From NCBI RefSeq assembly GCF_028554725.1, contig NC_071667.1, positions 34,615,501 to 34,679,500 of the forward strand: a DNA stretch of 64,000 bases, written 5' to 3'. The translations under genes and the position numbers were made by a program. The number at the start of each line of letters is the position of its first letter. The first letter of the stretch is position 1. The stretch comes from Zeugodacus cucurbitae. Its lineage: Eukaryota; Arthropoda; Insecta; Diptera; Tephritidae. The notes under the pieces were generated by a model, which worked only from the letters and a program-made list of their open reading frames with translations, made no database searches and was not told the DNA's origin. Below, in pieces: positions 1-9,793 of the stretch.

Positions 1-410
1 GTACCAAAAAGAAACGGCACTAGAAAGTTTCCTTTAGTAGTTTACGAGATATGTACAAAGAACTTAGTAGAGGGGGCCACTCCCACTTTCCCAAAAAAAT
101 ACATCCACATAGCCCCTACATAGTGCGATCCTTCATACCAGTGCGTGGCAGTGCTCCGATTTTGCCCATCTTCGAAAGCAACCTATGGTGCCAAGAAACA
201 CGTGTGTCAAGTTTTATCAAGATAATTAATTTTGACGGATGGACGGACAGACATCCGAATTTCAAATCAACTCGTCCTCCTAATCACTTTGGTATATATG
301 ACTCTATATCTAACTCTTTTAATTTTAGGTGTTACAAACAACCGTTAAGTGAACAAAACAACTTTGTTGCGTATATAATGAGACCTCGGCTTTGCTGAAC
401 TAAATAGTAA
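1..410 (+). repeat. Fly interspersed repeat, fragment
   Basis: This is a partial copy of the repeat family seen complete at 61983-63417. It carries the GGACGGACAGACATCC block, then the stretch that ends in AACAACCGTTA near 350. No convincing coding sequence is present; the open frame across it is a by-product of the repeat. Confidence 0.75.
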
Positions 411-659
411 GCATGTTCAATGATATTTGAACAACAATAGAAGGGCAAAATTTGTATTACCTACAATAAATACTACAATATCTATTCAATATCTGAACAT
501 GTATATCTTCGAAATTGTTAATTGATTGTATTCTTTCTTAGAAATTGTTAATTGATAAACATATTTCTATGCTGAACAAAACATCATATGTGTTCGCGAT
601 AATGCACGTAAATATTCTTAATATGAAATTTGTTCAGGTATAGTTTACAAAAAGTCTTA

Positions 660-1075
660 GGAAAATGTATGTACCAACTTGACGACTCCTGCCATTTCTT
701 ATGTAAAATCTAGTGTTTCTGATGTTTTTCGTTAGCGAGTTAACGCAGATTTAGTCATTTTCAACATGACCTTTGTATGGGAGGGGGACGTGGTTACTAC
801 ACGATTTCACCTATTTGTATGTGGGAAACGACTACAGAAAGTTTGGTTTATATAGCTTTATTGGTTTGCCATATGTATACAAAAAACCTATTTAGGGGCG
901 GGGCCACGCCCACTTTCCAAAAAAGTTACATACAAATATCTCGTTCACTTTAGCATATACATACATACATATAACCCTATATCTAACTATTTTAGTTCGG
1001 GATGACACAAACAACCGTTATGTGATCAAAACTATATTATTCTGTTTGCAACTTAGTTGCGAGAGTATAAAAACA
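660..1075 (+). repeat. Fly interspersed repeat, second fragment
   Basis: This is another partial copy in the same orientation. It includes TTCGTTAGCGAGTTAAC, the GGGGCGGGGCCACGCCCAC block near 897-922 and the closing TTGCGAGAGTATAAAA at about 1057-1072. An internal deletion joins the CACGCCC block directly to the tail. Confidence 0.75.
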
Positions 1076-1819
1076 TTCCCACGAATTTTTATTTCCACGC
1101 GAAAGAAAAATTAGTATAATTAATTTCGTGTGAATGAAAACTTATATTCGAAATTCGGCATTCTGTACATCATGCGTATTTTCTAAAGTTTATGGTATAT
1201 CCAAAGTGTATTCAACAAAGTTATCTAAGTATTTGACATACCCTTGTTTGACAATAAAATATTAACCAATTCATGTATTTGTTTACATTAACCCGTCTTT
1301 TTCTTTATCTTGAATAATATAAAGGTACTTAAATACATACATATTATTACATATATTCGTTGCAATTTGTCAGTTGGAGCACAACACATTGGTAAATTGC
1401 TTCCATGAGTTGTTTTGCACAAGCAGAAAGTATTCTACATTTTCTTTTATTTATTTAAAAACTATTTTTTTTTTTTGGTTGGAAATTTGTTTAAATTTGC
1501 ATTTTTAAATAAATGATAGGGTTCAATCAATGGCAACATACATGTTAAATTCGGGTAAAGAAAAATTTACAGCCCTATTCTCAGTAGCGGATTTGCCCTG
1601 GGCCCGGGCCTAGGACGGCAAATCGTGCCAAAAAAATCACTGATAACAACAAGATTAACAACAAATAACTCAAATGCAAAGTATCTTAACCGTATGCATA
1701 TATAATCTTCCTAAAACACTGTTTATATTGGAGGATGGAGTCATATGTAGAAGTTCACGTAAGTGAGGAAAGTTTCTGACTGTCATTCACTTGGGAGTGG
1801 CCAGGAACGATTCTTTTAC
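1076..1819. other. AT-rich stretch with no recognised gene
   Basis: I see no coding region. The only notable piece is ACAGCCCTATTCTCAG near 1569. It resembles the end of a short repeat also seen at 7827, 47840 and 63774, so it may be the stub of a small DNA transposon. Confidence 0.4.
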
Positions 1820-2019
1820 ATGTGGCTCAAGCAGCTCACGGCTTCCGGTCTTAGACCAAGTATCCTCTGGGTAGCCAACAGACATCCGTTTGGAGGCGAG
1901 CTAAAGTGAGAAGGCGAAACCCGCTTATGCGGTTGTGCGTAGGGTTTGGGACCCACCACATAAAAACACCCCCCAATGAAAAGGAAGCAACAGCCTCGGA
2001 TCAGGGACCCCAATTTTGA

Positions 2020-2460
2020 TGACGACCACCTGCATGCACCTGGAATGTCCGGTCCCTTAAATGGGAAAGTGCCTCTGCCCAGCTAGTTGATGTCCTCATA
2101 CTACTAACATCTACTACAGCGGTCATGTAAAGGAAATTCGGTGTGGGATTCGTGGTGGGAGAGAGACTCCGTCGTCGAGTCCTGGCATTCACTCCGGTGG
2201 ATGAACGTCTAGCCACAATCCGCATCAAAGCGAGGTTCTTCAACATATCGCTGATTTGCGCCCACGCCCCGACGGAAGAGAAGGTCGAAGTGATCAAAGA
2301 TACCTTCTATGAGTGCCTAGAACGTACCTATGAGCGCTGCCCCCGCCACGATGTCAAAATCGTGCTTGGCGATTTCAACGCTAAGGTGGGTAAAGAAGGT
2401 GTCTTTGGCACAACAGTCGGAAAATTCAGCCTCCATGACGAGGGCCCGAAATCCATCAAG
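2020..2460 (+). pseudogene. RTE endonuclease domain, remnant
   Basis: This is the APE-like endonuclease that nicks target DNA. The reading begins at about CTWNVRSLKW, has a stop near 2126, and resumes with KFGVGFVVGERLRRRV. The HAPTEEK stretch and the catalytic-type motif IVLGDFNAKVG are visible. The domain ends near FSLHDEG, where the normal linker is lost. Proteins of this kind are often mislabelled craniofacial development protein 2-like. The assignment to the RTE clade rests on these motifs and on the downstream reverse transcriptase. Confidence 0.75.
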
Positions 2461-3547
2461 CTACTTGGCATCATCATCGCGTATAAGGTTCTGTCGAGCG
2501 TACTGTGTGAAAGACTAAAGCCCACCGTCAACAAACTATGAAAAGGAGCTGCCTTTATGCCGCGATGTCTGAATTTAGTATCCCCGCAAAACTAATACGG
2601 CTGTGTAAGCTGACGTTGCGCAACACCAAAAGCTCCGTCAGGATCGGGAAGGACCTCTCTGAGCCGTTCGATACCAGACGAGGTTTCAGACAAGGTGACT
2701 CACTTTCGTGTGATTTCTTTAACCTGATGCTGGAAAAAATAATACGATCTGCAGAGCTAAATAGAGAAGGTACAATCTTCTATAAGAGTGTACAGCTACT
2801 GGCGTACGCCGATGATATCGATATCATTGGAAACAACACCCGCGCCGTTAGTTCTGCTTTTTCCAGACTGGATAAGAAAGCGAAGCGTATGGGTTTGGTG
2901 GTGAACGAGGACAAGACGAAATATCTCCTGTCGTCAAACAAACAGTCAGCGCATTCACACTGTTGACAGTCATAACATTGAAGTTCTAGATACTTTCGTC
3001 TACCTGGAAACCAGCATTAACTGCAATAACAATGTCAACCTGGAAATCCAACGCAGAATCACTTTTGCCAACAGATGCTACTATGGACTATGTAGGCAAA
3101 CTCTACAAGTCTCTCATCATTCCCGTCCTACTTTACGGTGCAGAAGCGTGGACGATGTCAACATCCGATGAGACGGCATTAGGAGTTTTCGAGAGAAAGG
3201 TTTTTGGGGAAGATTTATGGTCCCTTAAACATTGGCAACGGCGAATACCGCAGACGATGGAACGATGAGCTGTATGTGTTATTCGACGACATAGACATAG
3301 TGCAGCGAATAGAAAGACAGCGGCTACGCTCGCTAGGTCATGTTTTTCGAATGGATGAAAGTGCTCCAGCTCTGAAAGTATTCGATGCAGTACCCGCTGG
3401 TGGAAGCCGAGGAAGAGGGAGACCTCCACTCCGATGGAAGGACCAGGTGGAGAGGGACTTGGCTTCGCTTGGTATAACCAATTGGCGCCAAACTGCCAGA
3501 AGGAGGGATACGTGGTGCGCTGTTGTGTACTCGGCTATAACCGCGTA
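2460..3547 (+). pseudogene. RTE reverse transcriptase and C-terminal region, remnant
   Basis: The visible order is YKVLSSVLCERLKP (fingers), a deletion, YAAMSEFSIPAKLIRL, then RGFRQGDSLSCDFFN and the catalytic LLAYADDIDIIG motif near 2798-2835. The thumb is read in a different frame from about 3032 (LIIPVLLYGAEAWT), and the tail from 3204 contains LRSLGHVFRMDE and GRGRPPLRWKDQVE. At least three frame changes and one large deletion disrupt it. Confidence 0.8.
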
Positions 3548-3590
3548 AGCGGTGTCTACGCCAGTCAAGAAGAAGAATAAAATAATAAAT

Positions 3591-3859
3591 AATTTCGTAC
3601 ATCGTACATATAAAGTATATAGGAAGAAAGGGTACTTAGGTACCTAACCTATTGTGATTACGCGCGTGTCAGTCAAGCTCGTGCGGATGCGTGCGGTGCG
3701 TCGCATCATCGAGTGTCAACTCATGAGAATTCGCCTACTCACAAATTATCTGTTCTGCATATGAAAGAACGAAGCAACGTGTTATGTCGCTTTGACCGCG
3801 CATTAACAATGCAATTAGATGAATAAATAAATTACTGGAAAAACATTCAGAAAAGTGTA
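3591..3859. other. Spacer with no recognised gene
   Basis: This is unassigned sequence between the RTE relic and the hAT relic. It probably includes the 5' end of the hAT element, but I could not define an inverted repeat. Confidence 0.35.
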
Positions 3860-5075
3860 GTTGCATGCGTAAAAGCACTTGCATTACGTGGTTTGCCTTT
3901 CATAGGACACGACGAAAAATTTGGATCAATCCACAATGGAAATTATTTAATGTCCTTAGAGCTTATCGCCGAGTTCGATCCATTCTTAGCTAAATCCAGC
4001 TAAATCTAAACTTACGGAAATCCAGGCTCAGGATTTACGAGTTATCTTTCTTCAACAACATGCGAAGGGTTCATGCGACTTATGGGAAACAAAGTTTTGG
4101 AAATAATTGTAATGGAAATATTAACAGCAAAATATTTTTCTCTGATCATTGACTCGACACCAGATATATCTCACGTAGACCAGCTCACTTATGTAATCAG
4201 ATATGTCCTGTCTAATGGATCTCCTGGAGAACGGTTTCTCAAGTTTATTCCAAGCACCGGCCACAAATCACAACAAATGACAGATGCTGTTACTTCAACT
4301 TTAACTGAATTGGGAGTTGACATTTCAAACTGCCGCGGGCAATCATATGACAACGCAGCTTACATGTCAGACAATTATAACGGCCTGCAAGCTAAAATAA
4401 AGGAAATTTCACCCCTTGCAGACTATGTTCCCTGTTCAGCACACTCTCTGAATTTAGTAGCTGAATGTGCAGCTGAATGCAGCCAAGAGGCTTGTTCGTT
4501 TTTTTCTGTACTCCAAGAGTTATACAATTTCTTTGCAGCGACAACTCAGCGTTGGGAACTCCTTCAAATCCATTTCACCGTCAAAAGTCTATCAACGACT
4601 CGTTGGTCAGTTCGTGCAGACGCATGCAAAAGTTTACCCGAATCCTGGAATGAAATCCATAAAGCGCTAGTCACCATCGAAAATGACACACAACAGAAGA
4701 GAACCGTTATATGCGAAGTAAGAGGTATTCGTTTGAAACTGGAACGTTTTGAAACGGCCCACATGGCTGTTTTTGGGGATGTTTACAAGATCGCATTAAC
4801 GCCACAAGTAAAAAACTTCAGAGTGTGGAAATTGGCATTACCATTGTCATAGAACTGTACGAGGCTTTAATACATTTTGTTGGCGAAATAAGAGAGAACT
4901 TCGATGATTTCGAAAAAAAGCGAAAAAGATTTTCGACGCAATTCGACCTTATTCTGGCGAAAATTCAAAGGCTCAAATGCTCACAATTTTGTCAAACTTC
5001 TGTGACGTGTGAAAGCAACCATCACAATTCAAAAACATCTGTGATTGTTTTGTTTTGCATCAATATTTGAAAACT
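3860..5075 (+). pseudogene. hAT-type transposase (ZMYM1-like, DUF4371 group), broken
   Basis: This is the relic of a cut-and-paste transposase. The early part is frame-shifted (RGLPFIGHDEKFGSIHNGNY near 3890-3950). The 4073-4852 frame is the best preserved part, with FSLIIDSTPDISHVDQL, a C-R-G-Q-SYDNAA motif and CSAHSLNLVAECA. These match the RNase H-like core of the hAT family close to zinc finger MYM-type protein 1. The frame shifts again near 4825, continuing as TIVIELYEALIHFVGEIREN, and the C-terminal dimerisation region is missing. A host ZMYM1-like gene is unlikely because of the frame breaks and the surrounding transposons. Confidence 0.75.
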
Positions 5076-5159
5076 AATACATATGTATGTAAATATTTGA
5101 GTGTTATAACTAGCATAGAGGAACTATTTTATTTTCTTTGTACTGCTATTGTTGAAGAA
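5076..5159. other. Junction between the hAT and Harbinger relics
   Basis: This is short AT-rich sequence with no feature that I can assign. Confidence 0.3.
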
Positions 5160-5551
5160 CAGGAGGAATCAGGGAGGAGGTAGTAGGAAAATTCTGAAGG
5201 GTCTGTGAGCAAGGTGACCAAGGATATCCATTAAAATCATGACTGTCAACGCCAGTCGCAGATCCTTCAAATGCAAGAGAAGTGCGTTGGAATAAGTTGC
5301 ACGCCAAAGTACCAAATACCATTGAGAGAGATCTCTCAAAACACCGCATTTTTCATTACAGCTCTGTAAAAGCGGCGATTATTATTTACGCGTGTACAAT
5401 TCTTTACAACATTTTACTGAAGCTTGGTTTGGCTGCAGACCTTGACATCGAAGAAGTTATAGAAGAATCACAAGACACCGAAATGGTTATCGAAGACCAC
5501 AATTTAAGGGTCTTTGCTAGAGTTAGAAAACGCCACATCATGTCTTTGTAA
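5160..5551 (+). pseudogene. PIF/Harbinger transposase C-terminal fragment (HARBI1-like)
   Basis: Around 5205-5280 the sequence still reads as the end of the catalytic core (GYP-L, W-L-TPV, NAREVRWNKLHAK). From 5282 the frame is open with PNTIERDLSKHR and AAIIIYACTILYNILL, typical of the HARBI1-like C-terminus, ending in an acidic tail and a stop at 5551. About ten residues normally found between NTIER and LSKHR are missing. It belongs to the same family as the fragment at 43520-43691, which is on the other strand. Confidence 0.75.
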
Positions 5552-5597
5552 TATACAGGTTTCCAGAGGCACTATGTATTAAAAAAACGGAGACTTT

Positions 5598-5885
5598 GTG
5601 ACCACCAGATTGGAGGGTGATGCCGGAGAACTCTGGCTAATCTCGGCCTATATGCCGCACGACGACGAGGTGGAACCACCTCCCGTTATACTGAGAGAGG
5701 CTCTCTGGGTGGCCAGGCGTAGGAGAGTCAACGCCATCATTGGCTCGGACGCCAACTCAAGACATACGGTCTGGGGAAGCTCGGACATAAATGTTAGAGG
5801 TGAGTCGCTCTTTGATTTTATAAGTAGTTTTGACTTATTTATACGCAATAGGAGGAACTCCCCTACGTTCGTGACTGCAGACTAA
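5598..5885 (+). pseudogene. LOA/I-group endonuclease fragment
   Basis: This is the C-terminal half of an APE-type endonuclease. It shows ELWLISAYMPHDDEVEPPP, IIGSDANSRHTVWGSSD (catalytic-type DANS-H) and NRRNSPTFVT. The N-terminal half is missing upstream, and the reading frame closes at 5883-5885. The sequence after it jumps into the reverse transcriptase. Confidence 0.75.
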
Positions 5886-5894
5886 TGATTACGC

Positions 5895-6690
5895 GGTACC
5901 ATCCTCCATATCGAGGGGGCCTTTGACAATGTAAGACCGGAAGCGGTCCTTAAGCATCTCATCTACAGTTTGCTCAGCGACGGAACTGTCTTTGCAGAGT
6001 GGGGAAGTGCAAATGCGCTTCAGACTGTAAATAGGAGTACGCCGCAAGGTGGCGTTCTCTCCCCTTTGCTCTGGATCCTGGTAGTGAACGACCTACTGCG
6101 GGAACTTGAAAATCAAAGCTGTCGAGTGACGGCCTATGCTGATGATGTAGCCCTTTTGGTCAAAGGAAAATTCCTGAACACCGTATATGAGATGACCCAA
6201 GGTTACATAGAAGTGGTTACCCGCTGGGCGCATAGAAGTGGCTTAGCCATAAACCCGAGTAAAACGGGTCACTCTCCCCTCATTGGGAGGTTCCAGTCTG
6301 CAACCTGCGGACAAGGTGAAATACCTGGGGCTTATTCTTGATAGGAAGCTCTCATGGAAGCCGAACATTGAGGAGAGGGTAAGAAAGGCTTCGGTAGCTC
6401 TTTACTGCTATAGAGGGGCTATTGGAAAAAGGTGGGGCCTCTCACCGAAAGTGGTTTTATGGATGTATGAGACCATTATTAAACCTATAATTCTCTATGG
6501 CGTTGTCGTCTGGTGGAGGGCACTCGAGAAAGTCCCACTAGCTAAGCAGCTGGAGCGTGTCCAAAGAGCGGCTCTCATTGGAATCAGCGGAGCGCTAAGG
6601 ACATCTTACACGTCGCACCTGTTGATATCGCCGGTAGATGCACTGCGGCAAAGGTCGCTGTCAGGCTCAGAGACGCTGGGTACATGATCG
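5895..6690 (+). pseudogene. LOA/I-group reverse transcriptase, remnant
   Basis: It starts around IEGAFDNVRPEAV (motif A region). Then come RSTPQGGVLSPLLWILVVND and the catalytic VTAYADDVALLV near 6126-6161. A frameshift near 6290-6340 moves the thumb into the frame beginning at 6283 (VKYLGLILDRKLSW and ILYGVVVWWRALEK). It lacks the N-terminal fingers and cannot be functional. Confidence 0.8.
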
Positions 6691-7500
6691 GTCCCAAGCA
6701 GGGGCATTCTGAAATTATCTGTCGGTTCGATTGCATCCCTGACTACTTGGACCAGTGCACCGCGGAACCGTCCCCTAGAGGTTTCTTCTCTGCACATGTA
6801 CCTACGAAGGATATGTGGGAAGTAAGAAGTCAATGGAGTAGAAGTGCAGTCAGCTTTTTCACGGATGGATCGAAGCTAAGGGGAAAGGTGGGTGGGAGAG
6901 TTTTCTGCAGAAAGCTATCAATACCAGCTTTAGACTACCTGACCACTGTAGTGTCTTCCAAACAGAGGTCGCTGCGATTAAAGTGGCAGTGGACGCACTG
7001 CTCCGTATGGTCACCTCTTTTAGAGAGGTATGTATTCACTCCGACAGCAGGGCGGCAATACTGGCATTGGATTCGATGACAGTACGCTCTTTGATAGTTA
7101 AGGAGTGTCTTAGATCCTTATCAATAGCTTCTAGCTATTTTGCGATCAGACTACCCGGTCACCGCGGGATCGTTGGTAACTGTATAGCGGACAAGCTTGC
7201 AAGGGAGGGTACCCTAGCTACATTGACGTCGGAATGGGAGCGCATTGGTAGTCCATGGTCCACCTGCGCAAGAGCGCTGGACATGCAGACTTCGCATGAG
7301 CTCGTCAAACGCTGGTCAACTACCAGTACTTGTACAGTGGCGAGGTCCTTTTGGCACTCTGTGGATCGTAAGTGGTCCTTTCAACTGCTTTCTCTGGACA
7401 AGGTCCATCTCAGCGTCATCATGGGTATACTTACTGGACATTGTTGTTGGAATCATCTAAGCATTTCCTTCCACATTGTTCAGCTTTTGCCAGACTGAGG
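6690..7500 (+). pseudogene. LOA/I-group RNase H domain and C-terminus, remnant
   Basis: This is a cellular-type RNase H1 domain that removes the RNA strand of the hybrid. The motifs present are FFTDGSK (first Asp, near 6858), the TEVAAIKVAVDALL helix (Glu, read across a frameshift near 6960-6985), IHSDSRAAI (Asp, near 7036) and LPGHRGIVGNCIADKLA. The tail after about 7250 is frame-shifted repeatedly up to 7640. Confidence 0.75.
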
Positions 7501-7640
7501 TTGAAACACTTCGGCAGGCCCTTTTCGGCGATCCTAGCGAATTGGCTAGAATCGATATTAGCCGTCTTAAGAAATATGTAACGGATTCCAAGCGTTTTGC
7601 TGAATCCTAAAGGTTTTTGATCCACAGGGAATTTTATTGG

Positions 7641-7825
7641 TACCACAATGGGCAGCGTCAGGCTGTCTAAGTGAGATCTTCTGTTTTTAACCTAAATATA
7701 AATGTTTTTACTATAAATATAAGTAGGATTTTTATTGCAACATGCTACTTACGGTCTTTGTAGATTTTACTTCTTTCTAAGTATGAATAAAAACAGTTTT
7801 GAGGTTTTTTTTGTATATGGCATTT
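7641..7825. other. AT-rich spacer
   Basis: This holds the probable 3' end of the LOA-group element and AT-rich sequence. I see no gene. Confidence 0.3.
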
Positions 7826-8340
7826 ACAGCCCTATTCTGAAAAAACCTCATAAGTGGGCGTGACCCCGCCCCCAAATAGGTTTTTTGTTTATAACTCTCA
7901 AACCAATAAAGCTATATAAACCAAACTTTCTGCAGTCGGTATTAGCCATTTTCGTATTTAGCCATTTTCTTATACAGTCCAAAAATGAAAGAAATCGAAT
8001 AATAACCACGCCCACCTCCCATACAAAGGTTAGGTTGAAAATTACTAAAAGTGAGTTAACTCACTAACGAAAAACGTCAGAAACACTAAATTTCACGTAA
8101 GAAATGGCAGAAGGAAGCTGCACTGAGATTTTTTTACAAAATGGAAAATGGGCGTGGCGTCGCCCACTTATGGGTCAAAAACCATATCTCAAGAACTATT
8201 CGACCGATTTCAATGAAATTCGGTATATAACACTTTCTTGACACCCTGATGACACGAGTGGAATATGGGCGAAACGGGTTAACAACTACGTCTACTTCCC
8301 ATATAATTCAATTTTGAATTCTTTTGATTCGTTCACTTTA
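7826..8340 (-). repeat. Fly interspersed repeat, left part of a split copy
   Basis: In reverse orientation this copy runs from GTGGGCGTGACCCCGCCCCC, through CCACGCCCACC and GGCGTGGCGTCGCCCAC, to GATTCGTTCACTTTA at 8340. The same copy resumes at 41726 (TAATACATATATACATTAGG). An uninterrupted copy at 62330-62700 reads continuously across this join, so the intervening 33.4 kb is an insertion. Confidence 0.85.
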
Positions 8341-9020
8341 TCTATACTTATATAATACTAGCTGACCCGGCGAACTTCTCCCCGCCCAATTTTTATTTGA
8401 AATAGTTAAAACGCTTTTTGAACTCTGTTCAAGGCCATTTATTTGTATGGAATGTTAATATATTCAGGGAATAACGTCTCTGATCAATTTAAATATTTTT
8501 GGCGAAGTTCGTTCTTTGTTTTGTTGTGTAGCGTGTAAACAAATAAAGAAGATGGCTCTCCAACACGCTAACATGACACATACATACCTATGTATGTACA
8601 TATGAAACTGTAAAATTTTGAACTTAAACGATAAATCGGTTTGAATCATTCGAATTCTCAGAATGAACATTTCCTCACTTTTAGATTTGCTGTGTTGTAG
8701 TAAACTATTCACTACAGTGAAATTATTATTTATGAATAAAGACGGAAACCTTAGTATATATCTGGTATAAAAATCCACGGGATTGAGATTTGAACTTGAG
8801 GTCAAAATTTTTAAAATTATTGATGAAAATTTTCGTAGAGTTTATAATGAGCACAAATTTTCATAAAATAGTTCATTTTTGTTTTTATATTCAAGTTTTT
8901 AACAAATAAGTTAATTACAAAATTGTTCATTGATAACATGTAACATTTAATTTTATAATCTTAGGATAGATAATTCTTAATTTTTAATAGTAGTATTTAT
9001 TTTTTGGAATTATAAACATT

Positions 9021-9538
9021 TTAATTTAACTTAGCACTAATTGGTGCACAATATTTTTGGTTAACCTGTCTCGAGCTAACACAAATAGATTTGTTTGGTT
9101 TTCCCACACGTGAGCATGCAACATATAATTGCCAATGAGAAAAACATGGATTATCCAAATCTAACCCACAAATGGACATTGCTTGGCCTTGAGACTTATT
9201 AATGGACATGGCAAAAGCTAAACGAATAGGAAACTGTAGTCTTCTGAATGGTATCGTAGATTCTGACGGTATCATTGGAATACGGGGCAACAGGACCACT
9301 TCTCCTTTAAACTTCCCAGTCGAAATGGTTGCTTCAAGAATATTCCCTGTTAACTTTTTGATGACCAAACGTGTACCGTTGCATAACCGAGGGGGATTCA
9401 AATTACGCAGAAGAATAATAATTGAACCAATCTTCAACCGAAGAATATGTGGTGGCATTCCGGGTATATCTTGAGAGTTTAAAAATTCAGTTGGAAATTT
9501 ACACTTTCATTTTCATCAACAACAGTATCGATTGATTT
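9021..9538 (-). pseudogene. Helitron Pif1-like helicase C-terminal fragment (unit 1, part 1)
   Basis: This is the 3' part of the helicase gene. It contains MPPHILRLKIGSIIILLRNL, the FAMSINKSQGQAM motif and LYVACSRVGKP, which are late Pif1/SF1B helicase motifs. A one-base loss near 9497 and a shift near 9060 break the frame relative to the other units. The coding region continues beyond the inserted retrotransposon at 13649. Confidence 0.85.
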
Positions 9539-9793
9539 TTTTTTTTTTTTTTTTAACCGAAACGATTACCCTCCTCCCGCCCAACCGACGCGTGGGGCGC
9601 AGTCCGCATACGAGCGGAATTTGCCGAGTCTAGAAAGGCAAGAGATTTTTAAGCGTCCGGTTCTCAAACTGCTCAGCTACAGAAACAAACATTTCAACAG
9701 ATGAGAATTAAAAATTTATAAAAACAAAAAGTTAAAAATTTCTGAATATTACTTATTAAGAGAAGACAAAATAGTTTTTTTGATGCTAAATAT

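Larger units (their letters stand above)
1820..3590 (+). mobile_element. RTE-clade non-LTR retrotransposon, internally deleted
   Basis: This is an autonomous-type retroelement that copies itself by target-primed reverse transcription, now defective. The leader (about 1820-2030) precedes an APE-type endonuclease, then reverse transcriptase pieces and an RTE-type C-terminal tail ending at 3547. The endonuclease runs almost straight into the palm of the reverse transcriptase near 2460-2540, so much of the fingers region is deleted. Frame changes occur near 2540, 2966 and 3230. There is no long poly-A tail; an A-rich stretch follows at 3570-3592. It cannot encode an active protein. Confidence 0.8.
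5590..7640 (+). mobile_element. LOA/I-group non-LTR retrotransposon, internally deleted
   Basis: This is a retroelement of the group that combines endonuclease, reverse transcriptase and RNase H in ORF2. Endonuclease, reverse transcriptase and RNase H pieces appear in that order. The region between the endonuclease and the YADD palm is mostly lost near 5885. The presence of RNase H argues for the LOA or I group rather than Jockey or RTE. ORF1 is absent, so the element is 5' truncated. Exact clade placement would need a reverse-transcriptase tree. Confidence 0.75.

Noticed and set aside
51..398. 115-codon open frame at the window start
   Set aside because: It is entirely within the fly interspersed repeat and reads through non-coding blocks.
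2143..2541. Craniofacial development protein 2-like host gene
   Set aside because: This name is commonly given to RTE endonucleases; the fused reverse-transcriptase sequence shows that it is a transposon.
4073..4852. Host ZMYM1-like gene
   Set aside because: Both sides of the open frame continue the same protein only after frameshifts, and the gene lacks the C-terminal part, as expected of a dead hAT element.
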